From assembly GCA_012728535.1 (NCBI GenBank), contig JAAYEX010000022.1:1-32849 (forward strand): 32,849 nt of DNA. The letters run 5' to 3'. The notes below the pieces were generated by a model that did not search any database, had not been told where the DNA came from, and saw only the letters and a list, made by a program, of their open reading frames with translations. Position 1 is the stretch's first letter. Each line of letters begins with the position of its first letter. Shown in pieces: positions 7,225 through 15,673 of this stretch. This DNA is from Clostridiaceae bacterium (GTDB taxonomy: Bacteria > Bacillota > Clostridia > Saccharofermentanales > DTU023). Position numbers and translations under genes: made by a program.

Positions 7225-8562
7225 ATGCGATTTAAGTGGCCCAAGATTTTACAGGGCGTCCATCCCCGTCAAAACAAGAACACAGTCAACTCCGCTATTT
7301 CCAGGCTCAGAGGTTTTGATAGTGTATCCATCCCCTTAGATATGCAAATAGGCCCCGGTTGTGAATCCCTGGTAAAAAAGGGTGACCCGGTAGAGATCGG
7401 ACAGAAAATCGGTGAACCTTTGGGAGACTGGAGCGTACCTGTTCATGCCAGCATTTCCGGAACTGTTAAATCAGTTAAGAGGGAAATACTAAGTGACGGC
7501 ACTCATGTTGAATATGTCAACATTGAATCCGATGGCAAGGAAACAGTGTCTGCAGAAGTCAGCCCGCCTGAAGTTCATGACCGTGCCGGTTTTGTAGCTG
7601 CGGTACGGGCTTCAGGTCTGGTCGGATTGGGAGGCGCAGCCTTCCCTACGCATATTAAGATGCAGCCGCCTCCGGGAAAGACACTTGATACCTTGATTAT
7701 CAATGCAGCAGAATGTGAACCATATATAACTTCCGACCACCGCATCTGCCTGGAATATCCGGAACAGATCATTAAAGGCATTATGTTGACCTGCCACTAT
7801 TTGGATATTCCTACAGCCGTCATTGCGCTTGAAGACAATAAGCGGGATCTCGTCAGTGTCCTGCAGGCAGAAATAGACAAGGTCAAAGGCGCACCCGACT
7901 ATCCAGCGCAGGGCATCTCCCTCAGAGTATTGCCGACCCAGTACCCGACAGGGGCAGAGAAAGTTCTGATCCGTCTGGTTAACGATCGTATTGTGCCTGA
8001 AGGCGGTTTGCCTGCTGACGTCGGTGTACTTGTACAAAACGTCGGAACCATCCGCTATATCGCTGAATATTTTGAGACCGGCATGCCCCTGGTGACTAAA
8101 ATCGTCACTATCGACGGCTCAGCAGTCAGTAGTCCTGCCAACCTCGAAGTTCCTATCGGTGCAGCCATTGTCGAAGTGGTTGAAAAAAGCGGAGGCTGCA
8201 AGATCGAAGCAGCTAAAGTCATCATGGGCGGACCGATGATGGGTGTCGCTATTGACGACTTAAGCCGGCCCATTCTCAAACACAACAACGCTATCCTCAT
8301 GTTGGATGAAAAAGATGCCGCCTTGCCGAAAGAGATCGCCTGCATTCAATGCGGTCGCTGCACCAGAGCGTGTCCCATGCTTCTGATGCCGACGACTCTT
8401 GATATGGCTGCCCGCATCCAGGATTGCGAAAAACTGAATAGATACCATGTTATGAACTGTATCGAATGTGGCTGCTGCACTTACGTCTGTCCTTCGAAAC
8501 GTTACTTGCTGCAAAACATAAGAATCGGCAAGACAATCGTCAGACAAACAGGCAAAAGCTAG
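7225..8562 (+). CDS. rnfC: Rnf complex subunit C (NADH-binding, iron-sulfur)
   Basis: A 445-residue peripheral subunit of the Rnf ferredoxin:NAD+ oxidoreductase, which passes electrons between ferredoxin and NAD at the cytoplasmic face. The N-terminal barrel-sandwich segment (GDPVEIGQKIGEP, VHASISGTV) leads into a Complex-I-51-kDa-like domain with the glycine-rich run GLVGLGGAAFPTHIK and the INAAECEPY block, which bind NADH and FMN. Two [4Fe-4S] motifs follow, CIQCGRCTRACP from Cys373 and CIECGCCTYVCP from Cys412. The ATG has GGAGG upstream. It is the first gene of rnfCDGEAB, the order seen in clostridial Rnf operons. The length matches short clostridial RnfC without the long repetitive C-terminus found in proteobacteria. 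Confidence 0.97.
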   Translation: MRFKWPKILQGVHPRQNKNTVNSAISRLRGFDSVSIPLDMQIGPGCESLVKKGDPVEIGQKIGEPLGDWSVPVHASISGTVKSVKREILSDGTHVEYVNIESDGKETVSAEVSPPEVHDRAGFVAAVRASGLVGLGGAAFPTHIKMQPPPGKTLDTLIINAAECEPYITSDHRICLEYPEQIIKGIMLTCHYLDIPTAVIALEDNKRDLVSVLQAEIDKVKGAPDYPAQGISLRVLPTQYPTGAEKVLIRLVNDRIVPEGGLPADVGVLVQNVGTIRYIAEYFETGMPLVTKIVTIDGSAVSSPANLEVPIGAAIVEVVEKSGGCKIEAAKVIMGGPMMGVAIDDLSRPILKHNNAILMLDEKDAALPKEIACIQCGRCTRACPMLLMPTTLDMAARIQDCEKLNRYHVMNCIECGCCTYVCPSKRYLLQNIRIGKTIVRQTGKS

Positions 8563-8597
8563 ACCCAAAGCTTAACTATTAAGGAGACAATAGATAA

Positions 8598-9566
8598 ATG
8601 TTACGTGTATCATCATCACCTCATATCAGAGATAACTCTTCTACACAGCGCATTATGCTTGATGTAGTTTTGGCACTGATACCCATGGTGATTGCCTCAG
8701 TCTTTATTTTCGGCTGGCGGTCATTGCTGATCTATGTTGTAAGTGTCGCCGCTTCTGTCGTTTTTGAAGCTCTGTCACGCATTGTCATGAAGAGAGAACA
8801 GACAATTAACGACCTTTCCGCTATCGTAACCGGCTTACTGCTGGCAGCAGGGCTCCCGGCCAACTATCCGATTTGGATGGTTGTCATCGGCGCCTTTATC
8901 GCTATCGTTTTTGTCAAACAATTATTCGGCGGCCTGGGCAGCAATTTCGCCAACCCGGCAGTTACTGCCCGTATAGTGCTGGCAGTTTCTTTCGCTACAG
9001 AAACCAGCAGTTTTTCAGTCCTACCCCAATATGCACCACAGTCAGCTCTAACAGCCGGTGCCTCTCAGCTTGATCTAGTGACAAGTGCTACTCCCCTGGG
9101 AATGTCTGCGGCAGAAGTTCCTTCTACTTTAGATCTTTTCCTGGGAAGACATGCCGGCAGTATCGGAGAGGTTAGTATTATCGCTTTGCTGATCGGAGCT
9201 GTTTATCTGGTTGCCCGGGGTGTAATTGACCTCTGGATCCCGCTGGTATATATGGGAACAACTGTCGGCTTAATCACCCTGGTCGGAGGCGATCCCCTCT
9301 TCCACCTGCTCACAGGTGCTTTGGTGCTGGCAGCCTTTTTTATGATGACAGATTACGTTACCTCGCCGACAACTGTTGTCGGAAAGGTGGTTTTCGCCAT
9401 TGGCGGTGCTCTGCTTACCTTCCTCCTGAGGATGTACAGCAGTATGCCGGAAGGCGTATCATACTCAATTCTTCTGATGAATATTCTCAACCCGCATATT
9501 GAACGTTGGACGGCACATAAAACGATTGGAGGCAACTATGGCAAAAAACGCAGACAAGTCTCATAA
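8598..9566 (+). CDS. rnfD: Rnf complex subunit D (flavinylated membrane subunit)
   Basis: A 322-residue membrane subunit of the NqrB/RnfD family. It has about ten helices and the covalent-FMN motif TSATPL, with Thr165 as the expected flavin attachment site. Other family blocks are NDLSAIVTGLLLAAGLP and GGLGSNFANPAVTARI near the membrane core, and a C-terminal NPHIERWTAHK. It carries electrons across the membrane and forms part of the ion path with RnfA and RnfE. Ribosome site AAGGAG precedes the ATG. Its last 29 bp overlap the start of rnfG, so the two are translationally coupled. Confidence 0.97.
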   Translation: MLRVSSSPHIRDNSSTQRIMLDVVLALIPMVIASVFIFGWRSLLIYVVSVAASVVFEALSRIVMKREQTINDLSAIVTGLLLAAGLPANYPIWMVVIGAFIAIVFVKQLFGGLGSNFANPAVTARIVLAVSFATETSSFSVLPQYAPQSALTAGASQLDLVTSATPLGMSAAEVPSTLDLFLGRHAGSIGEVSIIALLIGAVYLVARGVIDLWIPLVYMGTTVGLITLVGGDPLFHLLTGALVLAAFFMMTDYVTSPTTVVGKVVFAIGGALLTFLLRMYSSMPEGVSYSILLMNILNPHIERWTAHKTIGGNYGKKRRQVS

Positions 9567-10194
9567 TACTGCCGGCGAAGACAAGACGAGATTTATCGAG
9601 CGCGGCTTCATGCCGGCAATCATACTGACATTAATCGCGGTTGTCAGCATCGCCTTGCTTGCCCTCACCGAATACATTACAGCAGATGCCAGAGCCTATC
9701 AGCAACAGTACATGGCGGATGCCAACAAGCGGACTATCTTTGTTGATGCCGACAGTTTCCACGCTGAAGAATTAGAAAATGCCGGTGCTTCACTTGAAGG
9801 CGGCAATTCTGTCGATTTGTCCGTAGATGGCAGTGTTATCCGTGAGGTGTTTATTGCTGAAAGAGACGGTAAACAAATCGGCATTCTTATCACTGCCAAA
9901 CCGATCGGTTACGGTGGAGCACTTACTATCATGCTGGGTTACGACCTGGAAGGTAATATGATCGGCCTGACCATAGATGCTTCAACCCAGACAGCCGGTC
10001 TGGGAACTAAAGTGGGTGAGGCTGATTTCCTGCAACAACTTAGCGGCTTCAATGCAAGTGACACAGTGTCAGCTGACAGCAGTGCCAGCTTCCAGGTTGA
10101 CAGCGTCAGCGGAGCTACGATCTCGGCTAATGCGACTTTTAAAGGTATCAATGCTGCCAACGAAGCCGCTGAACAGATCCTGGGCTTGAGATAG
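9538..10194 (+). CDS. rnfG: Rnf complex subunit G (flavinylated, extracytoplasmic)
   Basis: A 218-residue subunit with one N-terminal membrane helix (about residues 22-42) and an outside FMN-binding domain. The flavinylation motif SVSGAT places covalent FMN on Thr194. The conserved stretch GYGGALTIMLGYDLEGNMIGL and TAGLGTKV are typical of RnfG/NqrC. The frame is open further upstream, but TGGAGG five bases before the ATG at 9538 fixes the start, which lies inside rnfD. FMN attachment needs an ApbE flavin transferase, and no such gene is in this window. Confidence 0.95.
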   Translation: MAKNADKSHNTAGEDKTRFIERGFMPAIILTLIAVVSIALLALTEYITADARAYQQQYMADANKRTIFVDADSFHAEELENAGASLEGGNSVDLSVDGSVIREVFIAERDGKQIGILITAKPIGYGGALTIMLGYDLEGNMIGLTIDASTQTAGLGTKVGEADFLQQLSGFNASDTVSADSSASFQVDSVSGATISANATFKGINAANEAAEQILGLR

Positions 10195-10203
10195 GAGGAT
10201 AAT

Positions 10204-11010
10204 GTGGCAAAGAATAAAAAATCACTTTCTTATGAGTTGATTAAGGGAATCGTAAAAGAAAATCCTCTCTTCGTTCTTGTTCTGGGAACCTGCCCGGCTT
10301 TGGCAGTAACTACTTCCGCTTTTAACGGACTGGGCATGGGAATCGCATTCACCTTCGTTCTGATTATGTCTAATGTCGTGATTTCAGCCTTGCGAAAAGT
10401 AATCCCAGACAGTGTGCGTATACCGGCATATATTACTATTATTGCATCCTTGGTTACTATCGTTGAGTTTCTCCTTAAAGCATATACACCCGAACTCGAT
10501 CAGAGTCTGGGAATCTTCATACCCTTGATTACGGTAAACTGCATCATTCTGGGACGGGCGGAAGCTTTTGCCAACCGCAACGGGCTCATGGCTTCAATAA
10601 TGGATGCAATAGGAATGGGCCTGGGCTTCACCCTTGCTTTGTTGCTCATGGGCGGCCTGCGGGAAGTTTTCGGCTTCGGCACCTTCTTTGGAATTAACAT
10701 GCCCTGGATCAGCGAAGGCGGCTTACGCCCTATCGGCATCTTTGCTTTGCCGGCAGGCGGTTTTGCAATCTACGGTGTTCTGGTAGCCCTGTTCAACAAA
10801 ATGAATCATAGCTGGTACTCACGCAAGCCTGATGACACTATGGACCGCAGAAACTACCCCGGCAGTATCAGCGCACGTACAGATGCTCCTTTCGTTTCCG
10901 CCGAAGCAGCCAGTACAGGCACTGAATCTATCGCCATATCCAAAGGCAGCGTACCGGAAAGCATGACCGAAACCGGTGAGCGCAGCATCTGTCCCGGCGA
11001 GAGAGACTAA
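10204..11010 (+). CDS. rnfE: Rnf complex subunit E, with an extended C-terminal tail
   Basis: A 268-residue membrane subunit of the NqrD/RnfE family, paired with RnfA. The six-helix core carries the family blocks NPLFVLVLGTCPALAVT and IFIPLITVNCIILGRAEAFA. The Cys in each block sits at the positions that bind the membrane [2Fe-2S] cluster in the RnfA/E pair. The start is GTG, preceded by AGGAGG. After the last helix (around residue 200) there is a hydrophilic Ser/Thr/Glu-rich tail of about 65 residues, longer than in most RnfE proteins that I recall, which end near residue 200-235. Confidence 0.95.
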   Translation: MAKNKKSLSYELIKGIVKENPLFVLVLGTCPALAVTTSAFNGLGMGIAFTFVLIMSNVVISALRKVIPDSVRIPAYITIIASLVTIVEFLLKAYTPELDQSLGIFIPLITVNCIILGRAEAFANRNGLMASIMDAIGMGLGFTLALLLMGGLREVFGFGTFFGINMPWISEGGLRPIGIFALPAGGFAIYGVLVALFNKMNHSWYSRKPDDTMDRRNYPGSISARTDAPFVSAEAASTGTESIAISKGSVPESMTETGERSICPGERD

Positions 11011-11022
11011 GGAGGGTTTAAC

Positions 11023-11613
11023 ATGCAAGATATGTTCAAGATACTATTTAGTGTCATCCTGATTGACAACCTGGTTCTGTCCCGTTTCCTAGGTGTATGC
11101 TCTTTCTTAGGCCTGACCAAGGACCTGAAAAACTCAATGGGAATGAGCGTGGCGGTAATTTTCGTCATGCTGGTTTCAACTGCCGTCACCTACCCTATCT
11201 ATTATTATCTGCTTGATCCGTCCGGTCTGGGCTATCTGCAGACGGTAATTTTCATTCTTGTTATCGCAGCTACAGTACAGGTCCTGGAAGCAATCATTCG
11301 CAAGGCCATGCCCCCACTATATGATGCTATGGGAATATTCCTGCCGCTGATCACGACCAACTGCGCCATTTTGGGTGTAATGCTGATCAATATTCAGGAA
11401 ACATATTCTTTCGTTAACGCAATCATGAGTTCCCTGGGTGCCGGCCTGGGTTATACTCTGGCAATGTTCCTGTTCGTTGGTGTACGGGAAAAGATGGAAA
11501 CATCGGATATCCCTGAATCTTTCAAAGGACTTCCGTCGGCGTTGATGGCTGCATCAATAGTGTCCGTAGCCTTCATGGGTTTTAGCGGCGTGATTGAAAA
11601 TCTGTTCTCCTGA
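11023..11613 (+). CDS. rnfA: Rnf complex subunit A
   Basis: A 196-residue, six-helix membrane subunit of the NqrE/RnfA family. The diagnostic blocks are LSRFLGVCSFLGL near the N-terminus and IFLPLITTNCAILGVML in the middle. Their Cys residues face those of RnfE and are known in the family to hold a [2Fe-2S] cluster within the membrane. The length is the family norm. GGAGG precedes the ATG, and the gene starts 12 bp after rnfE in the same transcript. Confidence 0.97.
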   Translation: MQDMFKILFSVILIDNLVLSRFLGVCSFLGLTKDLKNSMGMSVAVIFVMLVSTAVTYPIYYYLLDPSGLGYLQTVIFILVIAATVQVLEAIIRKAMPPLYDAMGIFLPLITTNCAILGVMLINIQETYSFVNAIMSSLGAGLGYTLAMFLFVGVREKMETSDIPESFKGLPSALMAASIVSVAFMGFSGVIENLFS

Positions 11614-11649
11614 TCAAGCGTTAGATTCGCCCGGGAGTAAGGAGTAAAT

Positions 11650-12564
11650 ATGGAATTAGTGATTCTTCAAACGAGTAATATACTGCTACCGGCTTTAATC
11701 GGCGGCGGCACTGCTCTACTGCTTGGAATAGTAATTATATTGGTATTTCGTTTCTTCTCAGTAAAAGAAGATCCTCTAGTAGAGGAACTTAATGAAGTTC
11801 TGCCCGGTGTTAACTGTGGCGGCTGCGGCTATTCCGGCTGTCTTGCGTATGCTGTTGCTCTGGCCTCCGGTGAAGACGGAAATACATCAAAATGTACGGC
11901 CGGCGGCGTTGAAACTGCCGAAGCCATTGCTATAACTATGGGTACCGCCCCCCAGGCATACATACCCCAGGTTGCTCACGTTTTTTGTCAGGGCAGCGGT
12001 GAGTTTACAACGAAGCGGTATGAGTATACCGGCACGCCGAACTGTGCCTCTTCTACAGGGCTCTTTGGCGGTCCTAATTCCTGCACCTACGGCTGCCTGG
12101 GATTTGGTGATTGTTATGATGTCTGTGAATTTGATGCGATTTGGATCGATGACGGACTGGCACATGTCAATCATGAGAACTGTACCGCCTGTGGCAAGTG
12201 CGTTATCGCCTGCCCCAAGGATTTGATCAGCCTGATACCCAAGCACGAGCTGGCGACAGTAAACAGCTGCCTCAATCACTGGCCTGCTGCCGCCACACGC
12301 AAAAACTGCAAAATAGGCTGTATCTCCTGCCGCCTCTGTATCAAGGTCTGTCCCGTCGATGCCATCCACATGGATGACAATCTGGCAGTTATCGATCAGC
12401 AAATCTGCATCCACTGCGGTGAATGCGTTAAGGTCTGCCCCACTAACTCAATAAGTGAAGGTTTGCTGGCCGGCATGGAAGAGGAAAAAGCCAGGAGAGC
12501 TGCAGTCAAAGCAGAGAAAGAGGCCGAAGAAGCTGCAGCCAAAGCTGAAAAAGAAGCCAGTTGA
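11650..12564 (+). CDS. rnfB: Rnf complex subunit B (polyferredoxin)
   Basis: A 304-residue subunit with an N-terminal membrane helix (about residues 14-35). It has a first cluster motif CGGCGYSGC from Cys56, a second Cys set around residues 140-165 (CTYGCLGFGDCYDVC), then further ferredoxin-type [4Fe-4S] motifs: CTACGKCVIACP, CISCRLCIKVCP and CIHCGECVKVCP. RnfB is taken to be the entry point for electrons from reduced ferredoxin. The last 25 residues are an Ala/Lys/Glu-rich helix that may be a coiled coil. As the last gene of the operon it is followed closely by an intrinsic terminator. The extra Cys motifs match clostridial RnfB, which carries more clusters than the proteobacterial form. Confidence 0.96.
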   Translation: MELVILQTSNILLPALIGGGTALLLGIVIILVFRFFSVKEDPLVEELNEVLPGVNCGGCGYSGCLAYAVALASGEDGNTSKCTAGGVETAEAIAITMGTAPQAYIPQVAHVFCQGSGEFTTKRYEYTGTPNCASSTGLFGGPNSCTYGCLGFGDCYDVCEFDAIWIDDGLAHVNHENCTACGKCVIACPKDLISLIPKHELATVNSCLNHWPAAATRKNCKIGCISCRLCIKVCPVDAIHMDDNLAVIDQQICIHCGECVKVCPTNSISEGLLAGMEEEKARRAAVKAEKEAEEAAAKAEKEAS

Positions 12565-12585
12565 TTTTTCTTTAATAAAGCATTG

Positions 12586-12613
12586 AAGAGGGCTGCAAGG
12601 CCCTCTTTTTTTG
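12586..12613 (+). terminator. Intrinsic terminator of the rnf operon
   Basis: AAGAGGGC (12586-12593) and GCCCTCTT (12600-12607) pair perfectly around a 6-base loop and run into a stretch of T, 21 bp after the rnfB stop codon. Confidence 0.93.
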
Positions 12614-12614
12614 A

Positions 12615-12659
12615 TAAAAAAAAGACCGGCCTTCTGCAAAATCGAATTTGACCGGTCTG
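12615..12659 (-). terminator. Intrinsic terminator of rpmB
   Basis: Read on the minus strand, AGACCGG (complement of 12652-12658) pairs with CCGGTCT (complement of 12623-12629), followed by an eight-base T run. It lies 36 bp after the rpmB stop and faces the rnf terminator, so the two convergent operons are insulated from each other. Confidence 0.85.
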
Positions 12660-12694
12660 TAAGGTTCAGAGTTTTTCAGTAATCTTTTGAGAGC

Positions 12695-12892
12695 TTACGC
12701 ACGACTTACTCTGCCGCTCTTAAGGCAGTTAGTACAAACGTTCATTCTCTTGGGTGTGCCGTCAACCATTACGCGCACTCTTTTTATGTTTGCGCGTTGA
12801 CGATTCTTGGCACGGCGAGAAATCTGCGAACGTGTAATGCTGATCTTCCTACCAAAAAACATATCCTTCTGGCATACTTCACACTTGGCCAT
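12695..12892 (-). CDS. rpmB: 50S ribosomal protein L28
   Basis: A 65-residue basic protein that matches bacterial L28. It has MAKCEVCQKD at the start, the central GRKISITRSQISRRAKNRQ-type segment, and VDGTPKRMNVCTNCLKSG near the end. Two CxxC pairs (CEVC and CTNC) make this the zinc-ribbon (C+) form of L28. The frame is open six codons further, but AGGAGG stands nine bases before the ATG at 12892, fixing that start. It has its own promoter about 70 bp upstream and its own terminator, so it is a single-gene transcript, as is common for rpmB in Firmicutes. Confidence 0.96.
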   Translation of the reverse strand: MAKCEVCQKDMFFGRKISITRSQISRRAKNRQRANIKRVRVMVDGTPKRMNVCTNCLKSGRVSRA

Positions 12893-12961
12893 GCTTTTAC
12901 CTCCTGTCACACCCCAAGGAACAAATCCCGGAGAAGTATTAGCGCTGAACGCGCAACAAAG

Positions 12962-12990
12962 ATATTAGCACAGTCAGAAAGCATACGCAA
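12962..12990 (-). promoter_or_regulatory. Promoter of rpmB
   Basis: On the minus strand TTGCGT (12985-12990) and TAATAT (12962-12967) are 17 bp apart, and the -10 is extended by TGC directly upstream of it. It lies 69 bp before the rpmB start codon. Confidence 0.6.
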
Positions 12991-13070
12991 GTACAAATCG
13001 CGAGTCATTGTAAGAAAGCTTTTAGGCGAATCGTCAGTGCTGTTTCTTCCTCTTTTTCTGCCCAAAGATG

Positions 13071-14225
13071 CTAGTCAGACATCTCTTCCAGCCTGCGGAC
13101 CTCCATGATTCGTTCCGAAAGTTCCAGAGCTGTTCGAGAATCAAAGGAGATAATCTGCATAGTAGCTTTATTGTTCAAGCTCAGCAAAAATCTGTCCTCA
13201 TTCAGAACCAGAGCCATCAGATCAAGGGTCTGATTATCCGACTTTTTGTGGAAAAAAACCAGATCTCCCGGTCGCAGGTACATGATGGCAGGCTGGGCAG
13301 AAGTGTCAGGTAAACTGATACTCTCACCTACCTGCATCAGTTGTTCAGGAGTGCCCGGCAAGTTCAGTCCATTGAGAAAAGCCGACAGACGCACTGCACC
13401 TGCAGTGGAAATACCACGCTTGGTCTGACCACCGGGAACATAGGCTGAATTTTCAAAGGCAACAACTGTGGAAATAAAACTTTGTCTGAAATCATCTGCC
13501 AAAGGCAGGTCGGCATCCGCTTCGAGCAGAAAAACACCCTGGGTGTTCATCCAGCCCAATTGCCCTTCAGGCAATTTCACACGAACAAGTCCGCTGTTAT
13601 GATAATCAGCATAAAGTACCGTCCCCATCGGTGCTTCCATCAGTAAAGTGCCCCCTCTGGCATGTGACATGACGCGTTTAAAGGAATCTCTGACAATAAC
13701 CTTCATTACAGCACCTTCCGGCGACAAGGACGATAGATCTGCTGTCAGGGCTGATCTCTCCACATAGGCATTAAGACCGTCGGCCAGCTGCACTCCTAGC
13801 CAATCCTTGCGTGATGTATCCGTGATTACTACTGATTCATTGAGCAGGAGTTCCGACACATGCGGAGAAGATTTGTCCGCTTTGGCAAAAACAAAAGCGG
13901 AACTAGTTTTCATGACCGCGATATCCCCGACCCCTGCAGGATCTTGCCCGGTCTCAGTCGGAAGCGGGGCTGTGGTCTCCGCCGGCAGCTCCGATCCCCT
14001 ATCGGCCAGCAAGGCAGGTAAAAGCACAAAAACAGCCAGCAGCAGCAGAATAATAATAATCAGCGGGATCAGCCATGGTGGCAATATCTTTTTCTTAGGT
14101 GTTATGTAAAGATTTTTCGGAACATGCGGGCTCTGACCCTTGCTCACGAAAATATCTTCCTTGGCAACAGGTCTGTTCTTGATCGAAATCTTTTTCTTTT
14201 TGTTCTTGGGATCAGTTTTATTCAT
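13071..14225 (-). CDS. Membrane-anchored SH3b protein with a degenerate, probably inactive NlpC/P60 domain
   Basis: A 384-residue protein. It has a Lys-rich cytoplasmic N-terminus (1-48), one membrane helix (49-71), a Thr/Pro/Glu linker, an SH3b-like domain (about 101-161), a weaker SH3-like domain (about 171-234) and an NlpC/P60-like domain (about 247-352). The last keeps the family frame YVPGG...G..., LPGTPEQ, and LRPGDLVFF. The catalytic positions differ: the nucleophile Cys of DCSG aligns with Thr274 in STAG, the catalytic His aligns near Asp335, and the third polar residue near Leu347. So it should bind cell wall or a partner rather than cut. Its start overlaps the end of acpS by 8 bp. 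The alignment was made by eye against the intact NlpC/P60 protein at 28300-30291. Confidence 0.8.
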   Translation of the reverse strand: MNKTDPKNKKKKISIKNRPVAKEDIFVSKGQSPHVPKNLYITPKKKILPPWLIPLIIIILLLLAVFVLLPALLADRGSELPAETTAPLPTETGQDPAGVGDIAVMKTSSAFVFAKADKSSPHVSELLLNESVVITDTSRKDWLGVQLADGLNAYVERSALTADLSSLSPEGAVMKVIVRDSFKRVMSHARGGTLLMEAPMGTVLYADYHNSGLVRVKLPEGQLGWMNTQGVFLLEADADLPLADDFRQSFISTVVAFENSAYVPGGQTKRGISTAGAVRLSAFLNGLNLPGTPEQLMQVGESISLPDTSAQPAIMYLRPGDLVFFHKKSDNQTLDLMALVLNEDRFLLSLNNKATMQIISFDSRTALELSERIMEVRRLEEMSD

Positions 14226-14628
14226 TATTCATTAACCCGGCTTCCGCCACAGGCTCTGATTTAGCTGTATTTAAAACACAGACAGCTACTGCATATTCTT
14301 TTTCGTGAGAAATGCTGAGAGCAATATCGTACACACCCAGTTCCTTATACCTGGTACGTGCAGCTCCATGAAGATGCAATTCCGGCTCCCCCGATCCGCG
14401 GCTGAGTATCTCCAGATCCTTAAGGCTGATGCCTTCACTCCAGAAACCGGTGCCCAGTGCCTTGGAAACCGCTTCCTTGGCAGAAAAACGGCCCGCCAGC
14501 CGCTGCATCGACATATCACATATGCTTAGCTCGGCAGGGGTAAAAACGCGTTCCAGGAAGCGCTGGCCGCCACGGTCAACTGCCCGCTCTATACGTTCTA
14601 TTCGGATAATATCTATACCGCAGCGCAT
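14218..14628 (-). CDS. acpS: Holo-[acyl-carrier-protein] synthase
   Basis: A 136-residue 4'-phosphopantetheinyl transferase that loads acyl carrier protein from coenzyme A. Family motifs are GIDIIRIERIER at the N-terminus (metal-binding Asp), RFSAKEAVSKALGTGF in the middle (metal-binding Glu), and ALSISHEKEYAVA near the end. The frame extends to a GTG at 14646, but ATG at 14628 gives the standard start directly before CGIDI and has GGGAG about eleven bases upstream. The C-terminus has about 15 extra residues beyond the usual fold. It sits between the DnaI-like gene and the inactive NlpC-like gene, overlapping the latter by 8 bp. Confidence 0.94.
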   Translation of the reverse strand: MRCGIDIIRIERIERAVDRGGQRFLERVFTPAELSICDMSMQRLAGRFSAKEAVSKALGTGFWSEGISLKDLEILSRGSGEPELHLHGAARTRYKELGVYDIALSISHEKEYAVAVCVLNTAKSEPVAEAGLMNNE

Positions 14629-14658
14629 TTGCTCTGTTTCTCCCACAAGTTAATCGTA

Positions 14659-15669
14659 TTACTGGCCCTGATGACGCAGTTTGAGACGAATATCGCCATC
14701 CGGAAAACGGTAAAATATATAATTACCCATAAGCCGGCTATAGGTGCGCTTATCATAGGTCGCAAGCAAATCCGCGTCACTTAGGTTGGTAGCAATAATG
14801 CTGTGCAGGGACTTGTGCAGACGCGTATCCAGTAAAGTGAGGAAATCAGAAGTGTTGGACTCCACCGTCCAGCTGGCACTGATTTCACTGCCCAGGTCAT
14901 CGAGTAAAAGCAGGTCGACCGACATGAGTGCATCCGTCAGCAGCTCCATCTCTTCATACTGTCCGCGGTCAGGGTTATAGGACTGACGCAGTTTAGTCAT
15001 TGTCTTCATCCACTCAAACAATATCGGTGATGTCACATAGAGTACGGAGTATCCCTGATCCTGAACTTCCCGTCCGATCGATTGCATAAGGAAGGTTTTG
15101 CCGGTTCCTGTCTGACCGGAAAAAAGCAGATTTTGGTCCTGAACCTGAGAAAAATAGCGCGTATAAAACACCGTTACCTCTCTAAGTTCACGCATGCGCT
15201 CCCGCGCTGACTGCTGTCCTCCTTCTGACTGATCTGAAAAAAGGTTCAGATTAAAATTGGCAAACCTGGCCCCTTCCTGAAAGGGTATCGGTAAATATTT
15301 CGACATTTCTTTATGAAAAAGTCGCCTGCGGCAGGGACACCATTCACCTGATGTCAAACTGCCGGAGTCATTGCAAATCGAACAGAAATACTGAGGACTG
15401 TCGTAGTCAGCACTAATTCCTTTTGCTGCAAGAAAATCTTCACGTTCGCGGATAGAAATCTTCAGGCACTGGTCATCACAATCATCTCCCAGAAAGCGGT
15501 ACAATCCGGAAATTCCGGCCTGCTGAATTTTTCGATCCATTAGCTCAAGCTCAGGATATTGATTATACATCTGAGCTCGCTTAAGCTCGCCCAGCTTCTC
15601 CGCCTGTTCGCGGCGCCGAGAATATATCGCTGCCAGATCTCTATTGATTCTTTGCTCCAAACGCGACAT
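14659..15669 (-). CDS. DnaI/DnaC-like helicase-loader ATPase
   Basis: A 336-residue AAA+ ATPase. The N-terminal region has a coiled-coil-like charged helix and a zinc-binding Cys set (Cys96, Cys99, Cys111, Cys113), as in the Bacillus helicase loader DnaI. The ATPase domain has Walker A GQTGTGKT (185-192), Walker B LLLLDDLGSE (253-262), a sensor-1-type ATN motif and a C-terminal Arg near RTYSRLMGNY. It should load the replicative helicase at origins or restart sites. ATG at 15669 is preferred because GAGG lies nine bases upstream; an earlier in-frame ATG at 15684 has no ribosome site. It begins 4 bp after the DnaD-like gene, which fits a primosome pair. The IS21 IstB family is similar, but the Cys set and the neighbour argue for a loader. 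Confidence 0.88.
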   Translation of the reverse strand: MSRLEQRINRDLAAIYSRRREQAEKLGELKRAQMYNQYPELELMDRKIQQAGISGLYRFLGDDCDDQCLKISIREREDFLAAKGISADYDSPQYFCSICNDSGSLTSGEWCPCRRRLFHKEMSKYLPIPFQEGARFANFNLNLFSDQSEGGQQSARERMRELREVTVFYTRYFSQVQDQNLLFSGQTGTGKTFLMQSIGREVQDQGYSVLYVTSPILFEWMKTMTKLRQSYNPDRGQYEEMELLTDALMSVDLLLLDDLGSEISASWTVESNTSDFLTLLDTRLHKSLHSIIATNLSDADLLATYDKRTYSRLMGNYIFYRFPDGDIRLKLRHQGQ

Positions 15670-15673
15670 TAAT

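Noticed and set aside
6923..7235. Two short plus-strand frames (99 and 67 codons) in the MATE-rnfC gap
   Set aside because: Neither has a convincing ribosome site or a recognisable protein, and one runs into the rnfC start. They look like chance frames in leader DNA.
11887..12414. 175-codon minus-strand frame opposite rnfB
   Set aside because: It is antisense to the iron-sulfur motifs of rnfB; not a gene.
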